Below, one piece after another: positions 6,287 through 12,705 of a stretch of 12,705 nucleotides of DNA. The translations under genes and the position numbers were made by a program. The DNA is taken from positions 1 to 12,705 of the forward strand of contig CAISDD010000516.1 in NCBI GenBank assembly GCA_903883985.1. The letters run 5' to 3'. The DNA comes from an uncultured Pseudomonadota bacterium. Lineage in GTDB: Bacteria; Pseudomonadota; Gammaproteobacteria; Burkholderiales; Thiobacillaceae. The first letter of the stretch is position 1; every line of letters starts with the position of its first letter. The notes under the pieces were generated by a model, which did no database searches, was not told where the DNA came from, and saw only the letters and a list, made by a program, of their open reading frames with translations.

Positions 6287-7669
6287 ATGAAGGGTTGCGA
6301 ATTTCGACGATGTGCCGCCATCACGGTCGCCGTGATGCTGGCCACCTCAGGCGTGCGTGCGCAGAGGCTGGAATTCAAACAATGCGTAGAGACGGCGCTG
6401 GCACAGAATCCGGACCTCTCCATCAGCCACGCACAGATCGAACAAGCACAAGCCGGTCTGCGGCAAGCGAAGGGCAACCGCTTGCCGCGCCTGAACCTGT
6501 CGCTGACGGGGACGCGCAGCAACGATGCGCTGAACGCCTTTGGCATGAAGCTGGGACAACGCAATGCCGCGTTCAAGGACTTCGGCGCGGGGGAGTTCAC
6601 CGGCCCAGGCGCCTTAGGCGTTACCCCACAAAATCTGAACCATCCCGACGCCGTCAACAACTTCAATACCCGAATAGAGTTACAAGTTCCTGTCTACAAC
6701 GGCGGCATGGTGCATGCTTACATCGACACCGCGAAGGCCTACGTTCGTGCGGCGCAATCCGGCGACGAAGCGGCGCGGCAGCAATTGATCAAGAACGTAA
6801 TGATGGCCTACCAGGGTGTGCACACCGCCCGCGCTTACATCAACGTTGCACAGGACGCGCGCGCCGCCGCCGAGGAATACGTGCGCATCACAGAGAGACT
6901 GCACAAACAGGGCATGGTGGTGAAGAGCGACCTGCTCACGGCCCGCGTCAACCTGGAGGACATCAAGGTCAAGCTGATCGAGGCGCGCGATGAGGAGAAA
7001 TCGGCGTTGAATCAACTGGCTCTCCTGCTGGGCTTGCCTATGGATTCCCCTCTGGAAGTCGGCGCGCCAGTGATGCCGGCCCTGCAAGCCGGCAGCGAGG
7101 CGGAACTGAGGCAACAGGCAAGTGCCGGCAATGCCGGCCTGCACGCCTTGCGTGCCCAGGTAGAGGCCACCAGCGCCCAGGTGGGCGCGGCGCGCTCGGG
7201 GATGAAACCGCAGTTCAACGTCCTGCTGCGCCAGGACTGGAATGACAGGAATATTGGGATCACCGCGCCCGACTACACGGTGGCGGGCGTGCTGTCATGG
7301 ACGGCTTTCGACGGCGGCGTGGCCCATGCGGGCGTCGACCGCGCCGAAGCCGCACGCTCCGAATGGCAGGCGAAGCTGCGTCAGGCCGAAGAGGGCCTCG
7401 GCTACCAGGTAACCGAGGCGCAACGCCGCGCGCTGGAAACGCAGGAGAAAGAGGTAGCGCGCGCGGCCAACCTTGATCAGGCGCAAGAGGCGCTGCGTCT
7501 GGTCAAGAAGCGCTATGAGAGCGGCATGGGCACGATGGTCGAGTTACTCGGCGCGCAGGCACAACTGGAGAAGGTCGGCGCCGACCTGGTCGCCGCCCGT
7601 TATGAACTCGCTGTCAACCGCACTGAATTGAAGCGCGCCATCGGCGTGCTCAATGCCGATACGCTTTAA
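6287..7669 (+). CDS. TolC-family outer-membrane efflux protein
   Basis: About 460 residues. It is the outer-membrane channel of a tripartite pump, expected to form a trimeric beta-barrel plus periplasmic alpha-helical tunnel. A signal peptide (MKGCEFRRCAAITVAVMLAT, then SGVRA) is followed by mature QRLEFKQCVETALAQNPDL, the typical opening of an OEP repeat. Two OEP halves are visible: the first with RLPRLNLSLTGTRSN and IELQVPVYNGG, the second with GMKPQFNVLLRQDWN and GVLSWTAFDGGVAHAGVDRA. Long heptad-like helices rich in Ala/Gln/Glu follow each strand region (for example VKKRYESGMGTMVELLGAQA). The length is normal. A GTG at 6281 could add two residues, but the ribosome-binding-site spacing favours ATG 6287. 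The gene lies about 118 nt after arsR and 13 nt before the adaptor gene, in one operon with adaptor and pump. Confidence 0.92.
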   Translation: MKGCEFRRCAAITVAVMLATSGVRAQRLEFKQCVETALAQNPDLSISHAQIEQAQAGLRQAKGNRLPRLNLSLTGTRSNDALNAFGMKLGQRNAAFKDFGAGEFTGPGALGVTPQNLNHPDAVNNFNTRIELQVPVYNGGMVHAYIDTAKAYVRAAQSGDEAARQQLIKNVMMAYQGVHTARAYINVAQDARAAAEEYVRITERLHKQGMVVKSDLLTARVNLEDIKVKLIEARDEEKSALNQLALLLGLPMDSPLEVGAPVMPALQAGSEAELRQQASAGNAGLHALRAQVEATSAQVGAARSGMKPQFNVLLRQDWNDRNIGITAPDYTVAGVLSWTAFDGGVAHAGVDRAEAARSEWQAKLRQAEEGLGYQVTEAQRRALETQEKEVARAANLDQAQEALRLVKKRYESGMGTMVELLGAQAQLEKVGADLVAARYELAVNRTELKRAIGVLNADTL

Positions 7670-7682
7670 CCAGAGGCCACTC

Positions 7683-8768
7683 ATGCCCGCCGATATGCAC
7701 GCACTTATTCCACGATACGCTCTCGTCCCCCTACTGATCTTCGCCCTGGCTGGCTGTTCCGGCGAGGAACAGCCCGTCCAGGCAACGCAGCACAGCGTCC
7801 AGGCACGGGTGAGCGTGCTGCAAATGAGTTCGACCGTTGCCACCAGCGCCACGCCGGGTAGTGTCGTCGCGCTCGAATCGGTCCAGGTCGCTTCCCGCTT
7901 GATGGGCTACATTCGCAACATCGCCGTGGTCGAGGGCCAGACGGTGAAGAAGGGCCAGCGTCTGTTCAGCATCGACCCGCTCGATATCGAGGGCGCTGTG
8001 GAGCAGGCTCGCCTGGGCCTGAAGCAGGCCGAGGCTGCGTTAGAGGATGCCAGGCTCGATTACGAGCGCTTCGAGCATCTCTACCGGGACGAGGTGGTGA
8101 CCCGGCAGCAGTACGAGAAGATGAAGCTCAACCACGACATCGCCGAATCCCGCATGGCGCAGGCCAGATCGGGCTTGGGCACCGCCCAGGGACAGATGCG
8201 CTACGCGACGGTGACTTCACCGATCGACGCCGTGGTGACGCGCAAGCTGGCCAACGAGGGCGATATCGCCGCCCCTGGCCATCCCGTCCTGCTGCTGGAA
8301 AATCCGTCGCGTTTGCAGGTGCAGACCAGCGTCGCCCAGGATTTGTACCGGAACCTGCACTTGGGCCAGCGCGTCATGGTCGAGATCGACGGCCAGCCTG
8401 GCCCGGTCGCGGCGAGTGTGGCGCGCTTGTCGCCTGCGGCCGATCCGGTTGCGCACACCTATCTGGTCAAGCTCGATGTCGCCGCTACTAACCTGTCCAG
8501 CGGCGCATTCGCTCGTGTGCTGTTTCCTGTGGGCCGGCGCGAACTCCTGGCCCTGGCGCAGGCCGCTGTGCTCAATCGCGCCGGCATCCCCGGCGTCTTT
8601 GTGGTGGATGGTCAAGGAATCGCGCGATACCGCATGGTGCGCCTGGGCCGCGAGGCAGACGGACAAGTCGAGGTGCTCTCGGGTCTGAACCCGGGTGAGC
8701 ACGTGATCACAGGCAACGCCGCGCAGGTCAACAATGGCGACAAGGTTTCCGCATTACGCAAGCCATGA
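7683..8768 (+). CDS. RND efflux periplasmic adaptor (HlyD/MFP family), lipoprotein
   Basis: A 361-residue membrane-fusion protein that links the inner-membrane pump to the TolC-like channel. The N-terminus has a lipobox, FALAGC (Cys25), so the mature protein should be lipid-anchored in the inner membrane. Order of parts: first lipoyl half with VASRLMGYIRNIAVVEGQTV (69-88) and GQRLFSIDP; a helical hairpin (about 102-172, with VTRQQYEKMK); second lipoyl half ATVTSPIDAVVTRKLANEGD (175-194); a beta-barrel domain (about 207-285); and a membrane-proximal domain ending in GLNPGEHVITGNAAQVNNGD. The chosen ATG at 7683 has AGAGG six bases upstream. An earlier in-frame ATG at 7653 would overlap the TolC-like gene, and a later one at 7695 lacks a ribosome-binding site. 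Its stop overlaps the pump start by 4 nt (ATGA). No His/Met-rich metal-binding segment typical of CusB is seen. Confidence 0.93.
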   Translation: MPADMHALIPRYALVPLLIFALAGCSGEEQPVQATQHSVQARVSVLQMSSTVATSATPGSVVALESVQVASRLMGYIRNIAVVEGQTVKKGQRLFSIDPLDIEGAVEQARLGLKQAEAALEDARLDYERFEHLYRDEVVTRQQYEKMKLNHDIAESRMAQARSGLGTAQGQMRYATVTSPIDAVVTRKLANEGDIAAPGHPVLLLENPSRLQVQTSVAQDLYRNLHLGQRVMVEIDGQPGPVAASVARLSPAADPVAHTYLVKLDVAATNLSSGAFARVLFPVGRRELLALAQAAVLNRAGIPGVFVVDGQGIARYRMVRLGREADGQVEVLSGLNPGEHVITGNAAQVNNGDKVSALRKP

Positions 8769-11700
8769 GTGAGTCAGCCATGAACGAGTCAGCCACAATC
8801 AATGTGGAAACCGAAATGAATGTCGCGGGCAAGCTCGCCCGAGGCTTCCTCACCTCCAAGCTCACCGCCTTGTTCATCCTGGCGGTGACGCTCACCGGCC
8901 TGCTCGCCCTGGTCGTCACTCCGCGCGAATACAATCCGCAGATCGTGGTGCCCGCGGCCAACATCATCGTTGCCAAGCCAGGCGCCACCGCCGGCGAGAT
9001 ACGCAATCTGGTGGTGAAGCCGCTGGAAGCGATCATGAACGCCCAATCCGGCGTCGATCACACCTTCGGCTACGCCAGCAACGACTTCGGCTTGGTCACG
9101 GTGCAATTCAAGGTGGGTGAAAACCAGGAAGACAGTCTGGTCAAGCTCTACAACCAGTTGATGCAGAACATGGATCGCGTCCCACCCGGGGCGATGCAGC
9201 CCCTCGTGCGGCCGATCAACGTCGACGATGTGCCTATCATGACCCTCACCCTGTCCTCCGCCAGCCATGACGATCTACGGCTGCGTCAGGTAGGCCTGCG
9301 GCTGCTGGAGCAACTGCGTAACGTCCCGGGTGTATCTTTCACTCAGATCATCGGCGGGCGCAATCAGGCGGTGAACGTCTGGATCGATCCACAACGCCTG
9401 GAAAACGCGGGACTCAGCCTGGACCGAATCGACTCGATGCTGCGCGGCGCCAATGTCGCAGCCCCCCTGGGCGAGTTGGTGCGGGACAACCTTTCCCGGC
9501 CGCTGCGGCTGGCCGGTTTCCTGGGTTCGGCCGAGGAAGTGGGCAAGATCGTGGTCGGCGTATCCGCTGGCGGCGCGCCCACCTATCTCAAGGACATCGC
9601 ACGCATCGAAGACGGCCCCGACGAGATCGAGGAATCCACGCGCTTCGCCTACGGTCCGGCCAGCTTTGCCAAGAGTTCGGATGAACGCCCCGCCGTCACC
9701 CTGGCGATCGCAAAAAAAGCGGGCACCAATGCCGTGGTCGTGGCCAACGCGGTCTTGGCGAAGCTGGAAGCTCTGAAGAAGCAGGCTATTCCCGCCGGAA
9801 TAGATGCCGTGGTGACGCGCAATGACGGCGCGAAAGCGGACGCAGCGGTAAACGAACTGGTCATGCACTTGGGGATCGCCATTGCCTCGGTAGTGGTGAT
9901 CCTGGTGTTCTTCCTCGGCTGGCGCGAAGCCGGCATCGTTACCATGACCGTGCCCCTGATCCTGTTCGTGGTGCTGGCCGTGGGCCTGGCAGCGGGACAA
10001 ACCATCAACCGCATCACCTTGTTCGCCCTGATCCTGTCGCTGGGCCTGCTGGTGGATGCGGCGATCGTCGTGATCGAGAACATCCACCGTCATCTGCATC
10101 ACGGCACGAGCCGGCCCTTCAGGGAAACGCTGGTGATCGCCACCAATGAGATCGGCAACCCCACCAATGTCGCCACTATCGCGGTGATTCTCGCCTTCAT
10201 CCCGATGGCCTTCGTCTCCGGCATGATGGGGCCATTCATGCGGCCCATCCCGTTCAATGTGCCCGTGGCCATGATTGCCTCCATCCTCATCGCCTACATG
10301 GTGGTGCCCTGGGCGGCCAATCTCTGGCTGGCGAAAAAGGCCGCGCGCGAGGAGATGGAGCGCAAACCCTGCCTGGATGCCTGCCAGCAGGATACGCTAC
10401 AGCGGTTCTACATCAGGGTACTCACCCCGCTGATCCGGTCCGGCACCAAGCGCACCCTCACCTTCTTCGTAGTGCTGTGCCTCATGGCCGGCGCCATGCT
10501 CATGCCCACCTGGCAGTTCATCCGCGCCTCCGGGCTCAACGGGCCGCTGTCGCCCATGGGCGTCGAGCTCAAGATGCTGCCCAACGACAATACCAACACC
10601 ATGCTCCTCCAGGTCGATATGCCCGCTGGCACGGCGCTGGCCGCCACCGACGAGGTTGCACGCGCGGTCGGGGAAGTCGTGGGCCAGCATGCCCACGTCA
10701 CCGATTACCAGACCTTCCTGGGGATGACCGCGCCGATCGACTTCGCGGCCCTGGTGCGTGGAGACATGATCAAGCGCGGCAGCAACCTCGCCCAGATCCG
10801 CGTCAACCTGGTCGACAAACACCACCGCGACCAAGCCTCGCATGAAATCGCACGTCAGTTCGATGACACGCTGCGAGGCGTGCGCACACGCTTTCCCACG
10901 GCACGCATCAAGCTCTACGAGACGCCGCCAGGCCCGCCGGTGCAGGCCCAGGTTCTGGCCGAGCTGTACGGCCCCGACTACGATCTGCTGCGAGGCTCGG
11001 CAGCCGAAATCGATGCAGCTTTTGCACAGATCTACGGCATGATCAACGTCGACGATTCCCTCACCGCCAACAGCGACAGCTATCTCATCCACGTCGACAG
11101 CGAGAAGGCCTTGCTCTCCGGGGTCGCACCCGGCCAGGTAGCCAAGCTGCTGCGCGATTATGTCTCTGGCTTCTCCATCGGCAGCCTGCACGTGGAGGGC
11201 GCACGCGAGCCAGTGGACATCAAGGTGCGCCTGCCGCGCGAGTTGCGCGCCGCCACCGATACCCTGTTAAGTCTGCATGTGACCAACCCCCAGGGCGCTC
11301 AGGTAGCCCTTTACAGCATCGCCAGCGTGGTGCGTGCGGCCACGGTGAAACCGATCTACGACCGTGAGCAGCACGAGATGGTCATGGTCGGAGGCGAATT
11401 GCTCAAATCCAGCCCGGTCTTCGCCGTCCTGGCGCTGGACAGGATGCTAGATGGCAAGAAACTGGCAAACGGAGCGACCTTCTCCACCGCCAACCTGGGC
11501 TTCACTCCCGTAGCACCCAAGGACGTGGTGCAGAACACCCTGCTCTGGGGAGGCGAGATGCGCCTGACCCTGGATGTGTTCCGCGACCTGGGGTCGGCCT
11601 TCATCATTGCCTTGGTCCTTATTTATCTGATGCTGGTGGCCTATTACCGCTCGTTCATGCTGCCCCTGGTTGTCATGGGCGCGATCCCGCTCACCCTGGT

Positions 11701-12070
11701 CGGCGTATTCCCCGGGCATTGGGCGACGCATCAGGCTTTCACGGCCACCTCGATGATCGGCGTCATCGCGTTAGCCGGCATCGTGGTACGCAACTCCCTT
11801 CTGCTGATCGACTTCATCCTTGAGTACCGCTTGCGTGGCTACGGACTGGAAGCTGCGGTGATCGAAGCCGGCGCTGTTCGCTTTCGCCCGATTCTGCTCA
11901 CTGCCCTGGCCATCATCCTGGGCTCGGCCATCATGATCACCGACCCGGTGTTCGGTGGTCTGGCAGTCTCGCTGATCTTCGGCACCTTCGCCTCCACAGC
12001 CCTGACCCTGGTGGCCATCCCGCTGCTGTACTTTGTCTGGCAAAAGCGGCTAGCCGCAAATGGTGCATAG
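8765..12070 (+). CDS. RND-superfamily inner-membrane efflux pump
   Basis: An 1101-residue proton-driven antiporter subunit with the duplicated RND layout. TM1 is at about 31-51, the first porter loop at 55-365, TM2-6 at about 366-522, a cytoplasmic linker at about 523-562, TM7 at about 563-581, the second porter loop at 590-940, and TM8-12 at about 943-1092. TM4 reads GLLVDAAIVVIENI. Only Asp431 of the AcrB Asp407-Asp408 pair is kept, with Ala432 next, the same VDAAIV-IEN form as CusA. The TM10-region motif GIVVRNSLLLIDF has Arg1009 where AcrB has Lys940. The linker holds Cys536 and Cys540 (KPCLDACQQ). No Met-rich export pathway is evident, so a Cu/Ag function is not supported. The length is slightly above the usual range because of a roughly 20-residue Ser/Glu/Asn-rich N-terminal extension; a second ATG at 8780 would shorten it by five. 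It is translationally coupled to the adaptor gene by an ATGA overlap. The substrate cannot be told from sequence. Confidence 0.93.
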   Translation: MSESAMNESATINVETEMNVAGKLARGFLTSKLTALFILAVTLTGLLALVVTPREYNPQIVVPAANIIVAKPGATAGEIRNLVVKPLEAIMNAQSGVDHTFGYASNDFGLVTVQFKVGENQEDSLVKLYNQLMQNMDRVPPGAMQPLVRPINVDDVPIMTLTLSSASHDDLRLRQVGLRLLEQLRNVPGVSFTQIIGGRNQAVNVWIDPQRLENAGLSLDRIDSMLRGANVAAPLGELVRDNLSRPLRLAGFLGSAEEVGKIVVGVSAGGAPTYLKDIARIEDGPDEIEESTRFAYGPASFAKSSDERPAVTLAIAKKAGTNAVVVANAVLAKLEALKKQAIPAGIDAVVTRNDGAKADAAVNELVMHLGIAIASVVVILVFFLGWREAGIVTMTVPLILFVVLAVGLAAGQTINRITLFALILSLGLLVDAAIVVIENIHRHLHHGTSRPFRETLVIATNEIGNPTNVATIAVILAFIPMAFVSGMMGPFMRPIPFNVPVAMIASILIAYMVVPWAANLWLAKKAAREEMERKPCLDACQQDTLQRFYIRVLTPLIRSGTKRTLTFFVVLCLMAGAMLMPTWQFIRASGLNGPLSPMGVELKMLPNDNTNTMLLQVDMPAGTALAATDEVARAVGEVVGQHAHVTDYQTFLGMTAPIDFAALVRGDMIKRGSNLAQIRVNLVDKHHRDQASHEIARQFDDTLRGVRTRFPTARIKLYETPPGPPVQAQVLAELYGPDYDLLRGSAAEIDAAFAQIYGMINVDDSLTANSDSYLIHVDSEKALLSGVAPGQVAKLLRDYVSGFSIGSLHVEGAREPVDIKVRLPRELRAATDTLLSLHVTNPQGAQVALYSIASVVRAATVKPIYDREQHEMVMVGGELLKSSPVFAVLALDRMLDGKKLANGATFSTANLGFTPVAPKDVVQNTLLWGGEMRLTLDVFRDLGSAFIIALVLIYLMLVAYYRSFMLPLVVMGAIPLTLVGVFPGHWATHQAFTATSMIGVIALAGIVVRNSLLLIDFILEYRLRGYGLEAAVIEAGAVRFRPILLTALAIILGSAIMITDPVFGGLAVSLIFGTFASTALTLVAIPLLYFVWQKRLAANGA

Positions 12071-12130
12071 TCGACGCGGCCTGCTGTATTTTGGTATTGT
12101 TGCGGTGCGCGACTTGCGACGGCGCTTTGT

Positions 12131-12136
12131 AGGGGG
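12131..12136 (+). promoter_or_regulatory. Shine-Dalgarno of the DUF2892 gene
   Basis: AGGGGG lies 5 nt before the ATG at 12142. The 71-nt gap after the pump gene shows no convincing promoter or terminator, so the gene is probably read through from the pump operon but translated from its own site. Confidence 0.5.
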
Positions 12137-12141
12137 AATCC

Positions 12142-12369
12142 ATGAGCATCGAACGTATCATCCGCATCATGGCAGGCGCTTTCATTCTGCTATCCTTAGG
12201 CTTGGCCCATTTCACCGGCCAGATTGACCTGGCTCGCCTCTCCTGGCTCTGGTTCACCGCCTTCATCGGTCTGAACATGGTGCAGTCCGGGTTCACCGGT
12301 TTTTGTCCGCCTGAGCTTCTCCTGAAGAAGCTGGGTTTCAAGGAAGCAGGCGGCGCCTGCGCCAAGTAA
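12142..12369 (+). CDS. Small DUF2892 (YgaP-like) inner-membrane protein
   Basis: A 75-residue protein with two hydrophobic segments (about 9-25 and 32-51) and a short loop, matching the two-helix membrane domain that follows the rhodanese domain in E. coli YgaP. The conserved FTGFCPPELLLKKLGF motif (53-68) holds Cys57 just after the second helix, and Cys73 lies near the end (GGACAK). There is no rhodanese domain here, so it is the stand-alone form. YgaP has been linked to sulfur/thiocyanate handling in the membrane; the role of stand-alone DUF2892 proteins is unclear. It is the last gene of the ArsR-TolC-adaptor-RND cluster, and the pairing with a YgaV/SqrR-like regulator supports a shared reactive-sulfur context (inference). 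Confidence 0.85.
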   Translation: MSIERIIRIMAGAFILLSLGLAHFTGQIDLARLSWLWFTAFIGLNMVQSGFTGFCPPELLLKKLGFKEAGGACAK

Positions 12370-12510
12370 GCGCAGCATGTCGTGGCTCCCACACCAACAC
12401 AACCATGAACGTTATGCGGGAATACCGGCTACGCCACTCCAAGGCTTGGCCGACGCCAGCCATGATCGTCCGAATATTCGAGAAATGGAGGGTACGATGG
12501 AGATCGGCGT
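12370..12510. other. Intergenic stretch without a recognised gene
   Basis: No gene or RNA is supported here. A 10-bp palindrome, CGAATATTCG, lies at 12471-12480, and an imperfect hairpin (GGCTTGGC / GCCAGCC, about 12443-12460) is not followed by a T-run. Short open frames on both strands lack ribosome-binding sites and run into the repeat. Confidence 0.5.
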
Positions 12511-12637
12511 AAGTAGGTTGGCGAAACCGATTTTGTTTACCACCAGGCTCCCTCACCCTGCCCTCTCCCTTCCCCCTCCGGGGGAAGGGCCGGGGATGAG
12601 GGCCTGCGCCGGCCGCTTAATGAAGGCAAAATCAGTT
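12511..12637 (+). repeat. Dispersed hairpin repeat, copy R1 (shortened)
   Basis: A 127-bp unit in the opposite orientation to copy L. It opens with AAGTAGGTTGGCGAAACC and TTTACCACCAGGCTC, continues with CCCTCACCCTGCCCTCTCCC, and ends with CCGCTTAATGAAGGCAAAAT. It has the hairpin CCCTTCCCCC-TCC-GGGGGAAGGG (10-bp stem) and the outer CCCTCA/TGAGGG pair. Compared with copy L it lacks about 22 bp containing the right arm of the CCCTCTCCC hairpin, so one of the two inner hairpins is deleted. It lies downstream of the DUF2892 gene. Confidence 0.85.
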
Positions 12638-12705
12638 AAGTAAGCTGTCGAAACCAATTTGGCTTACCACCGGGCTCCCTCACCCTGCCCTCTCCCGATG
12701 GGAGA
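12638..12705 (+). repeat. Dispersed hairpin repeat, copy R2 (cut by window end)
   Basis: A second direct copy immediately follows R1 (AAGTAAGCTGTCGAAACC, then TTTGGCTTACCACCGGGCTC), with a period of 127 bp. It ends inside the CCCTCTCCC-GATGGGAGA hairpin at the window edge, so this copy retains the inner hairpin that R1 has lost. The rest lies outside the window. Confidence 0.85.

Noticed and set aside
9275..10102. 275-codon minus-strand frame inside the RND gene, and similar ones at 10397-11191
   Set aside because: They are Gln/His/Asp-rich shadow translations of the pump gene, with no ribosome-binding site and no recognisable domain.
8765..12070. Cu/Ag efflux pump (CusA) assignment
   Set aside because: The TM4 motif is CusA-like, but the TM10-region motif differs, no Met-rich relay is seen, and the adaptor and regulator lack copper motifs.
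12071..12141. A terminator or promoter between the pump and DUF2892 genes
   Set aside because: No stable hairpin with a T-run and no acceptable -35/-10 pair was found by eye.
12377..12643. Small open frame downstream of the DUF2892 gene
   Set aside because: It has no Shine-Dalgarno, runs through the repeat R1, and its end is translated repeat DNA.
12540..12705. CRISPR array
   Set aside because: Only two copies with a 127-bp period and no short repeat-spacer pattern; the copies match along their full length.

Overview
The window most resembles the chromosome of a GC-rich betaproteobacterium, possibly a sulfur- or iron-oxidising lineage of the Nitrosomonadales type. This assignment is inferred from gene content (the gpmI-envC-ctpA-moeB order, an EnvC-type amidase activator, TolC/RND genes) and codon bias; no rRNA gene or other phylogenetic marker is present.

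Layout: (1) 1-141, minus strand: the 3' remnant of an IS66-type transposase, cut by the window edge and by a dispersed repeat. (2) About 156-284: one copy of a hairpin-rich dispersed repeat, in minus orientation. (3) 336-5721, minus strand: a tightly packed housekeeping operon transcribed as gpmI (phosphoglycerate mutase), envC (amidase activator), ctpA (S41 protease), an unrecognised 131-residue protein, then moeB (MoeB/ThiF-type adenylyltransferase). Junctions are 1, 11, 3 and 43 nt. (4) 5722-5850: a divergent intergenic region with an inverted repeat. (5) 5851-12369, plus strand: an ArsR-family repressor, a TolC-like outer-membrane factor, a lipoprotein periplasmic adaptor, a 1101-residue RND pump and a small YgaP-like DUF2892 membrane protein. 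(6) 12511-12705: two direct tandem copies of the same repeat in the opposite orientation, the second cut by the window end.

The most interesting part is the plus-strand cluster. The ArsR protein lacks the usual metal-site cysteines in the recognition-domain helix. It has Cys35 and Cys101, which match in context and in 66-residue spacing the dithiol pair of the sulfide/persulfide sensors SqrR and BigR, as I recall those sequences; E. coli YgaV has the same two cysteine contexts. In E. coli, YgaV is paired with YgaP, a rhodanese fused to a DUF2892 membrane domain. Here a stand-alone DUF2892 protein closes an operon whose core is a complete tripartite RND efflux pump. The working hypothesis is a reactive-sulfur-controlled efflux system. 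The substrate is unknown. The pump carries a single Asp in TM4 (VDAAIVVIEN, like CusA), an Arg in place of the usual TM10 Lys, and a CxxxC motif in the cytoplasmic linker between its two halves.

Both transcription units run outward into copies of the repeat, which could act as transcript-end structures. No tRNA, rRNA, CRISPR array, riboswitch or replication origin was seen.
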